Source: CAVRQM01 sp963838805
GTDB lineage: Bacteria > Pseudomonadota > Alphaproteobacteria > Acetobacterales > Acetobacteraceae
Reading direction: 5' to 3'
Assembly: GCA_963838805.1 (NCBI GenBank)
Contig: CAWISK010000002.1
Coordinates: 310,001-374,000, forward strand
DNA: 64,000 nt
This document shows, piece after piece, positions 55,001 through 63,661 of the stretch. Position 1 is the stretch's first letter. Each line of letters opens with the position of its first letter. The notes under the pieces are model-generated. The model saw only the letters and a list, made by a program, of their open reading frames with translations, did no database searches and was not told where the DNA came from. Both the position numbers and the translations under genes were made by a program.

Positions 55001-55684
55001 GTGGCAGGGCTGATCGCGGCCCTCGATACCGCCGACCTCGCCACGGCACGCGGCTGGGCCGAGGCGCTGGCGCCCTATTGCGGCGTGCTGAAGCTGGGGC
55101 TGGAGTTCTTCGTGGCGCACGGGACCGCCGGCGTGCGCGCGGCCACCGACCGGCCGGTGTTCCTCGACCTCAAGCTGCACGACATTCCGAACACCGTCGC
55201 CGGCGCGGTGCGCGCGGCGCTGCCGCTGGGCGCGCGGATGCTGACGCTGCACGCCTCGGGCGGTGCGGCGATGATCGCCGCCGCGCGCGAGGCCGCCGAG
55301 ACGGAAGGGGCGGCGCGGCCCGTGCTGCTGGCCGTCACGGTGCTGACCAGCCTGGGTGCGGAGGCGCTGCACGCGACCGGGGTGGCCGGAGGCGTGCGCC
55401 AGCAGGTCTTGCGCCTCGCCCGGCTGGCGCTGGACGCGGGGGCGGATGGGCTGGTGTGCGCGCCCCCGGAGGTGGCGATGCTGCGCGATGCGTTCGGCGC
55501 CCGCCCGGTTCTGGTCGTGCCCGGCGTGCGCCCGGCGGGCGAGACGGCGGCCGATCAGGCGCGCGTTGCGACCCCGCGAGAGGTGGCACAGGCCGGGGCC
55601 GACTGGCTGGTGGTCGGGCGGCCGATCACGCGGGCCGCCGATCCGGCCGCAGTGGCGGCGCGCATCGCGCGGGAGATCGGGTGA
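55001..55684 (+). CDS. pyrF: orotidine 5'-phosphate decarboxylase
   Basis: A 227-residue TIM-barrel enzyme for the last step of UMP synthesis. GLIAALDTADLATARGWAEAL is the N-terminal strand (residues 3-23). The catalytic Asp-Lys-Asp set lies in FLDLKLHDIPNTV. VLLAVTVLTSL, VCAPPEVAML, PGVRPAGE and DWLVVGRPITRA complete the phosphate site. GTG 55001 was chosen because it directly precedes the first strand, but the frame is also open upstream through LapA. Confidence 0.92.
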   Translation: MAGLIAALDTADLATARGWAEALAPYCGVLKLGLEFFVAHGTAGVRAATDRPVFLDLKLHDIPNTVAGAVRAALPLGARMLTLHASGGAAMIAAAREAAETEGAARPVLLAVTVLTSLGAEALHATGVAGGVRQQVLRLARLALDAGADGLVCAPPEVAMLRDAFGARPVLVVPGVRPAGETAADQARVATPREVAQAGADWLVVGRPITRAADPAAVAARIAREIG

Positions 55685-55934
55685 GAGATCGGCCGGATCC
55701 CAACGAGATCGTGCTGCGCGACATGGCGCTGGATGGCCCCTGGAGCGGGTTCATTCGGACTATGCTCGGATCGTCAAGCCCGGCCATGACGGTGCTGCAA
55801 CGGGCTCGATCTGGCTGAACCCGCTCTAGACGTGCGGGACATGGAGGTGGCCGATGCTATCCTGTACATCAGGCGATGACGCTGTTCCGGCCGGCTATCA
55901 AACCTGCCTGTGCCACAGCCCCGATCTCCAATCT

Positions 55935-57314
55935 GTGACACGGCGGATCAGCGCGGACCTTTCGCGGCGCGGATTTGCGATCGGAATGACCGCGTCGCTC
56001 GCCTTGTTCGGGCTCGCCCCGCGCGGCCATGCGCAGACCACGCCATCCCGGCCCTCGCCGCTCATCCTGTTCACAAACTTCCGGCTGTTCGACGGCAAAT
56101 CCGCTGCGCTGCGCGACGGACTCCGTCTGCTTGTCGAAGGCAATCGGATCAGCGCCATTGCCGCGGGCAATCCCCCCGCGCCGGACGGCGCGCGGATCGT
56201 CGATTGCGGCGGCCGTGTCATCATGCCGGGATTGATCGACGCACACTGGCACTCCCTGTTTGCCGGGCTGCCATTGCCGACACTGCTGGCCGGGGATGTC
56301 GGCACGATCTTCCTTGCCGCCGGCGCGGAGGCCGAGCGCACCCTGATGCGCGGGTTCACCACGGTCCGGGATCTTGGCGGACCGGTCTTCGCCCTCAAGC
56401 AGGCGATTGACGGCGGCATCGTACCAGGCCCGCGCATCTATCCGTCAGGCGCCATGATCACGAGCAGCGGCGGGCACGGCGACCTGCGTCCGCTGTCTGA
56501 TCTGCCGAGGAGCCCGGGCGGTCCATTCGGCGATGTGCGCCAGGCTGAAGGGAGCATGGTCGCCGACAGCGCGGACGAGGTGCGGTTGCGCGTGCGTGAA
56601 CAGCTCATGCAGGGCGCGTCGCAGGTCAAGCTCGTGGGCGGCGGCGGCGTATCATCGCCGCGCAGCCCGCTGGATGTGCTGAGTTTCAGCGAGGACGAAC
56701 TGCGTGCGGCCGTCGAGGTCGCTGAAGACTGGGACACGTTCGTGACCGTCCATGCCTACCCCCCGGCGACGATCCAACGAGCGATCGCCGCGGGTGCCAG
56801 ATGCATCGAGCACGCACATCTGATGGACGACGCGACGGCCGAGCTCATGGCCGAGAAGGGCATATGGCTCAGCATTCAACCCTTCCTCGGAGACGATGAC
56901 CAGGTTCCCTTGACCGGCGAGAGCCGGGTCAAGCAGCTGCAGGTCTTTGCGGGAACCGACAGTGCCTACAAGCTGGCGATCAAGCACCAGATCAAGACGG
57001 CGTTCGGTTCTGACCTGCTGTTCTCGGAGACGTTGGCAAGGCGGCAGGGCACGATGCTGACGCATCTGACCCGCTGGTACAGCAACTCCGAGGTTTTGCG
57101 AATGGCAACGGGCGCCAACGCGGAGTTGCTTGGCTTGTGCGGCTTGCGCAATCCTTATCCGGGAAAGCTGGGCACGATAGAAGATGGCGCGCTCGCCGAC
57201 CTCTTGATCGTCGACGGCAACCCTATCGAAGACATCACGCTGATATCGAAGCCGGAGAAGAACTTCGTGATGATCATGAAGGACGGGAAGATCTACAAGG
57301 ACACTCTCACCTAA
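55935..57314 (+). CDS. Tat-exported metal-dependent amidohydrolase
   Basis: A 459-residue amidohydrolase-superfamily enzyme of the imidazolonepropionase-like/Xaa-Pro dipeptidase group. From GTG 55935 the N-terminus reads RRISADLSRRGFAIGMTASLALFG, a Tat signal at residues 3-26, with cleavage near HAQ. An ATG at 55854 would add 27 residues and is less likely. Metal ligands are in GLIDAHWHSLFAG, and the lysine region QVKLVGGGGVSSP, TVHAYPP, IEHAHLMDD and FGSDLLF fit the fold. The second position of the HxH motif is kept (HWH). The substrate is unknown, perhaps a dipeptide or cyclic amide in the periplasm. Confidence 0.85.
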   Translation: MTRRISADLSRRGFAIGMTASLALFGLAPRGHAQTTPSRPSPLILFTNFRLFDGKSAALRDGLRLLVEGNRISAIAAGNPPAPDGARIVDCGGRVIMPGLIDAHWHSLFAGLPLPTLLAGDVGTIFLAAGAEAERTLMRGFTTVRDLGGPVFALKQAIDGGIVPGPRIYPSGAMITSSGGHGDLRPLSDLPRSPGGPFGDVRQAEGSMVADSADEVRLRVREQLMQGASQVKLVGGGGVSSPRSPLDVLSFSEDELRAAVEVAEDWDTFVTVHAYPPATIQRAIAAGARCIEHAHLMDDATAELMAEKGIWLSIQPFLGDDDQVPLTGESRVKQLQVFAGTDSAYKLAIKHQIKTAFGSDLLFSETLARRQGTMLTHLTRWYSNSEVLRMATGANAELLGLCGLRNPYPGKLGTIEDGALADLLIVDGNPIEDITLISKPEKNFVMIMKDGKIYKDTLT

Positions 57315-57481
57315 AGCGTGACACGGCGACACGCCGCCAGACCGTCTGGCCGCGCCGGCGCAGCGGGATCTCCCGGCGGCGTCTTGCCCCCAGCGACTTT
57401 GAGCCTTCCGCCCGGATCGTCGTGCGGCTAAGGACCGGGACGCGCCGCCACCCGAGGCGGCCCTGTTGGAGAGAACCCGGA

Positions 57482-59890
57482 GTGGAGAGCGTCGCGGCGG
57501 GCATCCCCAGCCGAGTGGGGACGTCAATTGGTCTTTGGGAGCACATCTGGCGGCTGGCCTCGGTCCTGCTGATCGCGGCGGGCTGCGTGGCGGTGCTGGT
57601 GCCGCTCAACCCCACTTTCCCGACCTCCGGATTGGACGAGGGCTGGAAGGTCGGCATCAACGCGGCGGTGGCGCAGGGGCTGGTCTTCGGGCGCGACCTG
57701 ATCTTCACCTTCGGCCCCTACGGCGCGGTCTATACGCTCGCCTATCACCCTGCGACCGATGCCCTGGCGCTCGGGGCCAGCGCCCTGATTGCCACTGCCA
57801 TCACGGCGGGGCTCGTGTGCCTGACGGTCGAGCGCGGCCGGCTGGCCGCGGTGCTGCTGGCCCTGTTTCTGAGCGTCGTCACGCTGCCGGACGCCATCTT
57901 CTTCATGGTGCCGCTGCTGTTCCTGACCGTGCTCGTGCGGCGGGGTCCGCGGAGCCGCGACGGCGCGGTGGAACCGGCGGTCGCCTGCACCCTCGTCTTG
58001 CTCGTTCTCAGTCTGGCATTGCTGCCGCTGGTCAAGGGCACGTTCGGCGCCGGGTCGGTGATCGGCATGGGATCGGGTCTCCTGCTCCTGCTGCTGCGCC
58101 GCCGCTGGTGGATCGCGGGCGGCCTGGCGGTGCTGTTCGTGCTGGCCCTGCCGGCGTTCTGGCTGCTGGCGCACCAGCATCTGGCGGACCTGCCGATCTT
58201 CTTCGCCGGACAGAAACTCGTGATCGCGGGCTACACGCAGGCGATGTCGCTCTGGGGGTCGTATTGGCCGCCGGGCGTCTTCTGCATCGCCGCGCTGCTG
58301 CTGCTTTGCCTGCACCTGCCCGCGACGTGGAGGCGGGATCGCCCGGAGATCATCCTTCTCGGGGCCGCCGCGGTCATCCTGTTGCTGGGCTTCAAGGCCG
58401 GGTTTGTCCGCCAGGATGCGCACGCCATGATCGCGGCCGCAACGATTGCCCTGGTAGCCTGGGTGCTGATGCTGGGACAGGCGCGACGCGAAGCGATGCA
58501 CGGGCTTGCCATCGGCCTCGTCGTGTGGGCGGCCGTGGACCGCGATGCCAAGCAACTGACGCCCGAGGTCATGGTGTCGCGGATCTCCAATATCTATGTC
58601 GGGTCGGCCAGGGGATTGCTGGAGCGGATTCGCGATCCCGATTCGCTTCGTCGCGGCTACGACGCGTCCCTGGCCGGCCTGCGTGCCCGCTATCCCCTGC
58701 CGAAGCTGTCCGGGCCGACGGATGTCTATTCCACGGGGCAGGCGATCGTGATCGCGCACGGGCTGGAGTGGTCGCCGCGTCCGGCGATGCAAAGCTACTC
58801 CGCCTACTCGCCCGAACTCGCGGACGCGGATGCACGGCATTTGGAGGGCGGCGCGGCGCCCGTGAACATCCTGTTCTCCCCGAATCCCATCGACGGACGC
58901 CTCCCGGCCCTGGAGGACGGTCCGAGCTGGCCCCTGCTGCTCACCCGCTATACGGCGACCGCGCTGCTGCCTGACGGCATGGCGGTGCTGCATCGCCGCG
59001 CGGGGCCGATCCCGGCGCCAGTGATCGGGGCACCGATCGCGAGCGGTCTGCACAGGCTTGGGGCCGAGGTGAAGCTGCCCACCGGGCGGGGGCCGCTCTG
59101 GGCGCGGATCGACGTGCGGCCCACGCTGCTCGGCCGGCTTGCGGGCATGCTGTTCAAGCCGACGCCACTGCTCATTGTGCTGCGGTTATCGGATGGCCGG
59201 ACCGTTGCGTTCCGCTACATTCCCGGCATGGGTCAGGCCGGCTTCGTGCTCTCCCCCCTGGTGGCGGACGCCGCACAGTTCCTGGCCCTCGCGGTGCCGG
59301 GGCGGGATGTCTTCGGCAATGAGGCGGTGGAATCGTTCCGCATCGAGGCGCCGGGCCGCGGGCACCTGCTGTGGCAACGCAGCTTCGCGCTCGATCTGCA
59401 CGCGATGGAGGTGCCCCCGCAGCCAGGTCTGCGCAGCATGATGTTCGCCAAGCTGGAGCCGCTGGGGGCGACCGCAGCGCCACCTCCGGGGCGAGGCGGC
59501 ACCACCCGTTGCTGGCTCGACAGCCTGGATGCCCCCATCACCGACCCCGGCATGACTCTGCACATCGCGGGTCCTGCTCAATTCTCCGGCTGGGGATTTG
59601 TCATGGCGCCTGATGGAACCGACCCCAATTCCATGCGGCTTACATTCGCGGGGAGCGACGGGCGGTCCTATACCGCACCGCTCGCGATCCTGCCACGGCC
59701 GGATCTCGGCATATACTTCCGCCAGCCCCACTTGGACCGGGTGGGGTTCCAGGCCTTGCTCGATCTGGGCGCGCTGTCGGGCACCTACGATCTGCGCCTG
59801 GATCTGGTGGCGCACGGCCATTCCTGGTCTTGCGCGCTGCATCCGCGCATCGAGGTTACATCCGACCCATCCTACCGGAATTGTGGATAG
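57482..59890 (+). CDS. large GT-C-like polytopic membrane protein with C-terminal soluble region
   Basis: An 802-residue protein from GTG 57482 behind GGAGAG. The first span is at residues 22-40. The loop after it carries an Asp-Glu pair (SGLDEGWK, Asp52-Glu53) and FGRDLIFTFGPYGAVY, the layout of the catalytic first loop of GT-C enzymes. About ten more hydrophobic segments run to residue 350. The last 450 residues are mostly soluble, with beta-rich stretches (AEVKLPTGRGPLWARIDV, GPAQFSGWGFVMAPDG). EmbC-type arabinosyltransferases have this plan. It precedes the polyprenyl-phosphate-arabinose cassette by 181 bases on the same strand, so a role as its glycosyltransferase is a reasonable guess, not a proven one. 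Confidence 0.6.
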   Translation: MESVAAGIPSRVGTSIGLWEHIWRLASVLLIAAGCVAVLVPLNPTFPTSGLDEGWKVGINAAVAQGLVFGRDLIFTFGPYGAVYTLAYHPATDALALGASALIATAITAGLVCLTVERGRLAAVLLALFLSVVTLPDAIFFMVPLLFLTVLVRRGPRSRDGAVEPAVACTLVLLVLSLALLPLVKGTFGAGSVIGMGSGLLLLLLRRRWWIAGGLAVLFVLALPAFWLLAHQHLADLPIFFAGQKLVIAGYTQAMSLWGSYWPPGVFCIAALLLLCLHLPATWRRDRPEIILLGAAAVILLLGFKAGFVRQDAHAMIAAATIALVAWVLMLGQARREAMHGLAIGLVVWAAVDRDAKQLTPEVMVSRISNIYVGSARGLLERIRDPDSLRRGYDASLAGLRARYPLPKLSGPTDVYSTGQAIVIAHGLEWSPRPAMQSYSAYSPELADADARHLEGGAAPVNILFSPNPIDGRLPALEDGPSWPLLLTRYTATALLPDGMAVLHRRAGPIPAPVIGAPIASGLHRLGAEVKLPTGRGPLWARIDVRPTLLGRLAGMLFKPTPLLIVLRLSDGRTVAFRYIPGMGQAGFVLSPLVADAAQFLALAVPGRDVFGNEAVESFRIEAPGRGHLLWQRSFALDLHAMEVPPQPGLRSMMFAKLEPLGATAAPPPGRGGTTRCWLDSLDAPITDPGMTLHIAGPAQFSGWGFVMAPDGTDPNSMRLTFAGSDGRSYTAPLAILPRPDLGIYFRQPHLDRVGFQALLDLGALSGTYDLRLDLVAHGHSWSCALHPRIEVTSDPSYRNCG

Positions 59891-60071
59891 CTGATGCACA
59901 TTGCGCGCACCGTCATTGCCCGAGCCGGCCGCTGGTCGGCGTATAGGCGATCCAGGCCACGCAGGCACGTGCGGCGGGCAGGGGCGCTTCGCGGACCTGC
60001 TCCATCGCAGTCTCGACGCCTGTCGGGCGCGTCGATGTCAAGCATCTCACCACGGCTGGCGATCTGAGAGC

Positions 60072-61533
60072 GTGAACAATTCGGCGTCCCTGCAGCGAGA
60101 TACCGGCGGCGTGGCGGAGGCGCCCGGCCCCCTGGTCATCGATATGGACGACACCCTGCTGCGGACCGACACGCTGCTGGAGACGACGCTGCTGCTGCTG
60201 CGGCAACGCCCCTGGTGCGTGGTGCTGCTGCCGTTCTGGCTGCTGCGCGGCAAGGCGCATCTGAAGCGGCGCGTGGCGGAGCATGTCGACACTCGACGCG
60301 GCCACGCTGCCGGTGAACGAGATGCTGCTGCTCTGGCTCGAAGACCAGCGGCGCGCTGGCCGCGAACTGCACCTCTTTTCGGCTGCTGACGAGCGCATCG
60401 TGCAGCTTGTGGCGGCGCGGTTCGGGATTTTCGAGAGCGCGCACGGCAGCGACGGGCACGTGAACCTGTCGGGCGCGCGCAAGCTCGCGGCCGTGCGGGA
60501 GTTGGTTGGTCCTCGTTTCACCTATGCAGGCGACAGTCGCCGTGACGCACCGATCTGGCAGGCATGCGGCTCGGCGGTGCTGGTGGGCGACGTGGCACGG
60601 CTGCGGGCGCGGCTCGGCCCCGAGGTGGAGGTGGCGCGCGAGTTCGATCGGCCCGCGCCGGGCTTCGCCGTGTGGCGCCGCGCCCTGCGGCTGCACCAAT
60701 GGGCGAAGAACCTGCTGCTGTTCGTGGCGGCACTGCTGGGCGGCAACATCCTGCGCGACGCGCCGGCCGCCTGCGTCGGGTTCGTCATCTTCGGGCTGAT
60801 GGCGTCGGCCACGTACCTGATCAACGACATGCTGGATCTCGCGCACGACCGGCTGCACCGAAGCAAGCGGCACCGGCCGCTCGCCTCGGGGGTGCTGCCG
60901 CTGCGTCATGGCGCCCTGGCGGTGCTGCTGCTGGCGGCCTCAGCCGTGGCGCTGCTGCCGTTGCTGCCAGTGGCGTTCGCGCAGGTGGCCGTCCTCTATC
61001 TGCTTGTCACCCTGGCCTATTCCGCCCGCATCAAGCGCATGCTGATGCTGGACGTGTTCACCCTGGCCGGGTTGTTCACGCTGCGCATCCTGGCCGGCAT
61101 CGCTGCGGTCAGCCATCCGATGTCGCCCTGGCTGCTCGCCTTCTCGATGTTCTTCTTTCTCAGCCTCGCCTGCATCAAGCGCTACGGCGAGTGCCTGGTG
61201 CTGACGGCCGAGGGGATGCGCCAGTTGCCGGGGCGCGCCTATCGGCTGGGCGACGCGCCCTGGCTGATGGCGATGGGTGCGGCCAGCGCCTTCTCCGCCG
61301 TGTCCACCTTCTTCCTGTTCCTGGTCGATCCCGGCTCGCCCATCGTCACCTATCCCAACCCGCACTGGATGTGGCTGATCTGCGTGATCCTCGGCTACTG
61401 GATCTGCCGGACCTGGGCGCTGACGGTGCGCGGCGACATGCACGACGACCCGGTGCTGTTCGCGATGAAGGACCGCCTGTCGCTGCTGCTGGTCGGCGTG
61501 ATCGCCGTGCTCGTGCTGCTGGCACGGAGCTGA
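60072..61533 (+). pseudogene. HAD-UbiA fusion, decaprenyl-phosphate phosphoribosyltransferase-like, one frameshift
   Basis: About 487 codons. The N-terminal HAD-type phosphatase domain has VIDMDDTLLRTDTLLE (motif I), LHLFSAADERIVQ and FTYAGDSRRDAPIW (motif IV). The C-terminal UbiA domain has LRLHQWAKNLLLFVAALLGG, YLINDMLDLAHDRLHRSKRHRP (its two halves span the NDxxD metal motif) and LAYSARIKRMLMLDVFTL. The frame breaks near 60291, where one extra G separates KRRVAEHV from TLDAATLPV. UbiA proteins of this type transfer phosphoribose to polyprenyl phosphate; the HAD part could remove the 5-phosphate. GTG 60072 is the start. Confidence 0.85.
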
Positions 61534-61544
61534 GCCCCGCCGGG

Positions 61545-62917
61545 ATGCAGAGCGCTCCGACGCCGCGCGAGGACTATCTGTCCTGGGGACGCGTCCGCCG
61601 CGTGCCGCATTACGTCGCGCGTCCGGCGTTCATGGAGGATGCCCCCGGCGTTTTGGCGGCGGCTGGCGGCCCGATGCTCGCCTATGGCATGGGGCGCTCC
61701 TACGGCGATTCCTGCATCAATGCCGGCGGCACGCTGATCGACATGCGGGCGCTGGATCGCTTCATCGGCTTCGACGCCACGACCGGAGTGCTGGAGGCGG
61801 AGGCCGGGGTCACATTGGCGGACATTCTTGATCTGCTAGGGCGGGCGGGCGACACCCGGCCGGACCTGGTTCCTGCCGGTGACGCCGGGAACCCGGTTCG
61901 TGACATTGGGCGGTGCTATCGCCAACGACGTGCACGGCAAGAACCACCACAGCGCCGGCTGTTTCGGCAACCATGTGCTGTCGCTGCGGCTGTTGCGCTC
62001 CGACGGGGCGGTGCTCACGTGCTCCCCCGCCGAGCATCCGGACCTGTTCGCCGCTACGATCGGCGGGCTGGGGCTGACCGGGGTCATTCTCTCGGTGGTG
62101 CTGCAACTGAAGCCGGTCGCCTCGCTGTGGCTGGAGGTCGAGGACATCCGCTTTTCTGATCTGGCGGCGTTCCACGCGCTCAGCGAGGAATCGGTGCCGG
62201 CTTGGGACTACACGGTTGCCTGGATCGACTGCCTGGCGCGCGGTGCGGCACTCGGGCGCGGCGTGTTCACCCGTGCGCGCCATGCCGAGCGGGCCGCGTC
62301 CGGCGCCCTTGCCGCCGCGGCGCCCTCGCCGCAATGTGCCCTTCGACATGCCCGGATTGGTGCTGAACCCGGCCATGGTCGGCGCCTTCAACGCGCTGTA
62401 TTGGCGGCGCGCACCGCAAGCACCGGCGCGGCGGATGCGCCCGTACGAGCCGGTGTTCTATCCGCTGGACGCGATCGGCAACTGGAACCGCATCTATGGC
62501 CGCCGAGGCTTCCACCAATACCAATGCGTCGTGCCCGATGCGGCGGCGCGCGAGGCGGTCCCGGCATTGCTGCGCAGCATCGCGGCGGCGCGGCAGGGGT
62601 CGTTTCTCGCCGTGCTGAAGACGTTGGGTGATCGTGCCTCGCCCGGAATGCTGTCCTTTCCCATGCAGGGGGTCACGCTGGCGCTCGATTTCCCGAACCG
62701 CGGCAATCCGACCTACGAGTTGCTGGATCGGCTGGATGCCATCACCGCCGAGGCCGGCGGGCGCGTCTATCCGGCCAAGGATGGGCGTGTATCGGCGCGG
62801 GATTTCCAGCGCGGCTATCCGAATTGGAGCCGCTTCGCGCGCCACGTCGATCCGCGCTTCTCCTCCAGCTTCTGGCGCCGGGTCAGCGCGCCGCTTGCCA
62901 GCAACAGGGCCGCATGA
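61545..62917 (+). pseudogene. DprE1-like FAD-dependent polyprenyl-phosphoribose 2'-oxidase, two frameshifts
   Basis: The protein matches decaprenylphosphoryl-beta-D-ribose oxidase along about 457 codons. SWGRVRRVPHYVARP and GMGRSYGDSCINAGG bind FAD. After a frameshift near 61860 come TPGTRFVTLGGAIANDVHGKNHHSAG (residue run split here: the VHGKNHHSAG part is the active-site histidine motif) and GGLGLTGVI. After another near 62325 come VFYPLDAIGNWNRIYG, LSFPMQGVTLALDFP and RVYPAKDGR with the conserved lysine. Where the mycobacterial enzyme has its drug-reactive cysteine (ICVDFP) this one has alanine (LALDFP). ATG 61545 is 11 bases after the UbiA stop. Confidence 0.88.
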
Positions 62918-63657
62918 CGCGCATCGTGATCTTCGGCGCCACCTCTGCCATTGCCCAGGCGACGGCGCGCCTGTTCGCGGCGAAGGGTGCCCGGATGTTC
63001 CTCGTCGCGCGCAACCCGGCGCGGCTGGAGGCGGTCGCGGCCGACCTGCTGGCGCGCGGTGCCAACTCCGTCGGCAGCGCTGTTGCCGATCTGGCGGAGC
63101 TGGATCGCCACGGCGATCTGGTGACGCAGGCGCACGCCGCGCTGGGCGGCATCGACGCGGCGGTGATCGCGCACGGCACTTTGGGCGCGCAGCGCGAGAG
63201 CGAGCGGGACGGGGCCGCGATGCTGCGGGAACTGACCACCAATTTTCTCAGCCCGGCCTCCCTGCTCAATCATCTGGCTGGCGTGATGGAGACGGCCGGG
63301 CATGGCACCATCGTCGTGATCGGCTCCGTGGCCGGCGACCGCGGCCGGCAGAGCAACTACGTCTATGGCGCCGCCAAGGGCGGGTTGCGGGTGTTCGCCC
63401 AGGGTCTGCGCCACCGGCTCGGCCGCGCGGGCGTGGACGTGGTCCTGGTGCAGCCGGGTTTCGTGGACACGCCGATGACCGAGGGGATCGCCAAGGGCGG
63501 GCCGCTCTGGGCCACGCCCGAGCGGGTGGCGCGCGACATCGCCCGCGCGATCGAGCGCGGCCGTCCTGCCATCCTCTATACGCCGTGGTTCTGGCGCTGG
63601 ATCATGCTGGTGGTCCGCCTGCTGCCGGACCCGATGTTCCGTCGCACGCGGCTGTAG
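62914..63657 (+). CDS. DprE2-like SDR, decaprenylphosphoryl-2-keto-ribose reductase
   Basis: A 247-residue short-chain dehydrogenase that would reduce the 2-keto intermediate made by the DprE1-like enzyme, giving the arabinose epimer. The cofactor loop is IVIFGATSAIAQATARLFA, with AHGTLG, VIGSVAGDRGR and the active-site pair in NYVYGAAKG. The C-terminal hydrophobic end (FWRWIMLVVRLLPDP) is typical of DprE2 and could contact the membrane. It overlaps the oxidase gene by ATGA, which supports a joint function. Confidence 0.9.
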   Translation: MTRIVIFGATSAIAQATARLFAAKGARMFLVARNPARLEAVAADLLARGANSVGSAVADLAELDRHGDLVTQAHAALGGIDAAVIAHGTLGAQRESERDGAAMLRELTTNFLSPASLLNHLAGVMETAGHGTIVVIGSVAGDRGRQSNYVYGAAKGGLRVFAQGLRHRLGRAGVDVVLVQPGFVDTPMTEGIAKGGPLWATPERVARDIARAIERGRPAILYTPWFWRWIMLVVRLLPDPMFRRTRL

Positions 63658-63661
63658 CCCG

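Noticed and set aside
55681..55818. 45-codon frame after pyrF
   Set aside because: It has a GTG at the pyrF stop but no recognisable motif and no sign of conservation.
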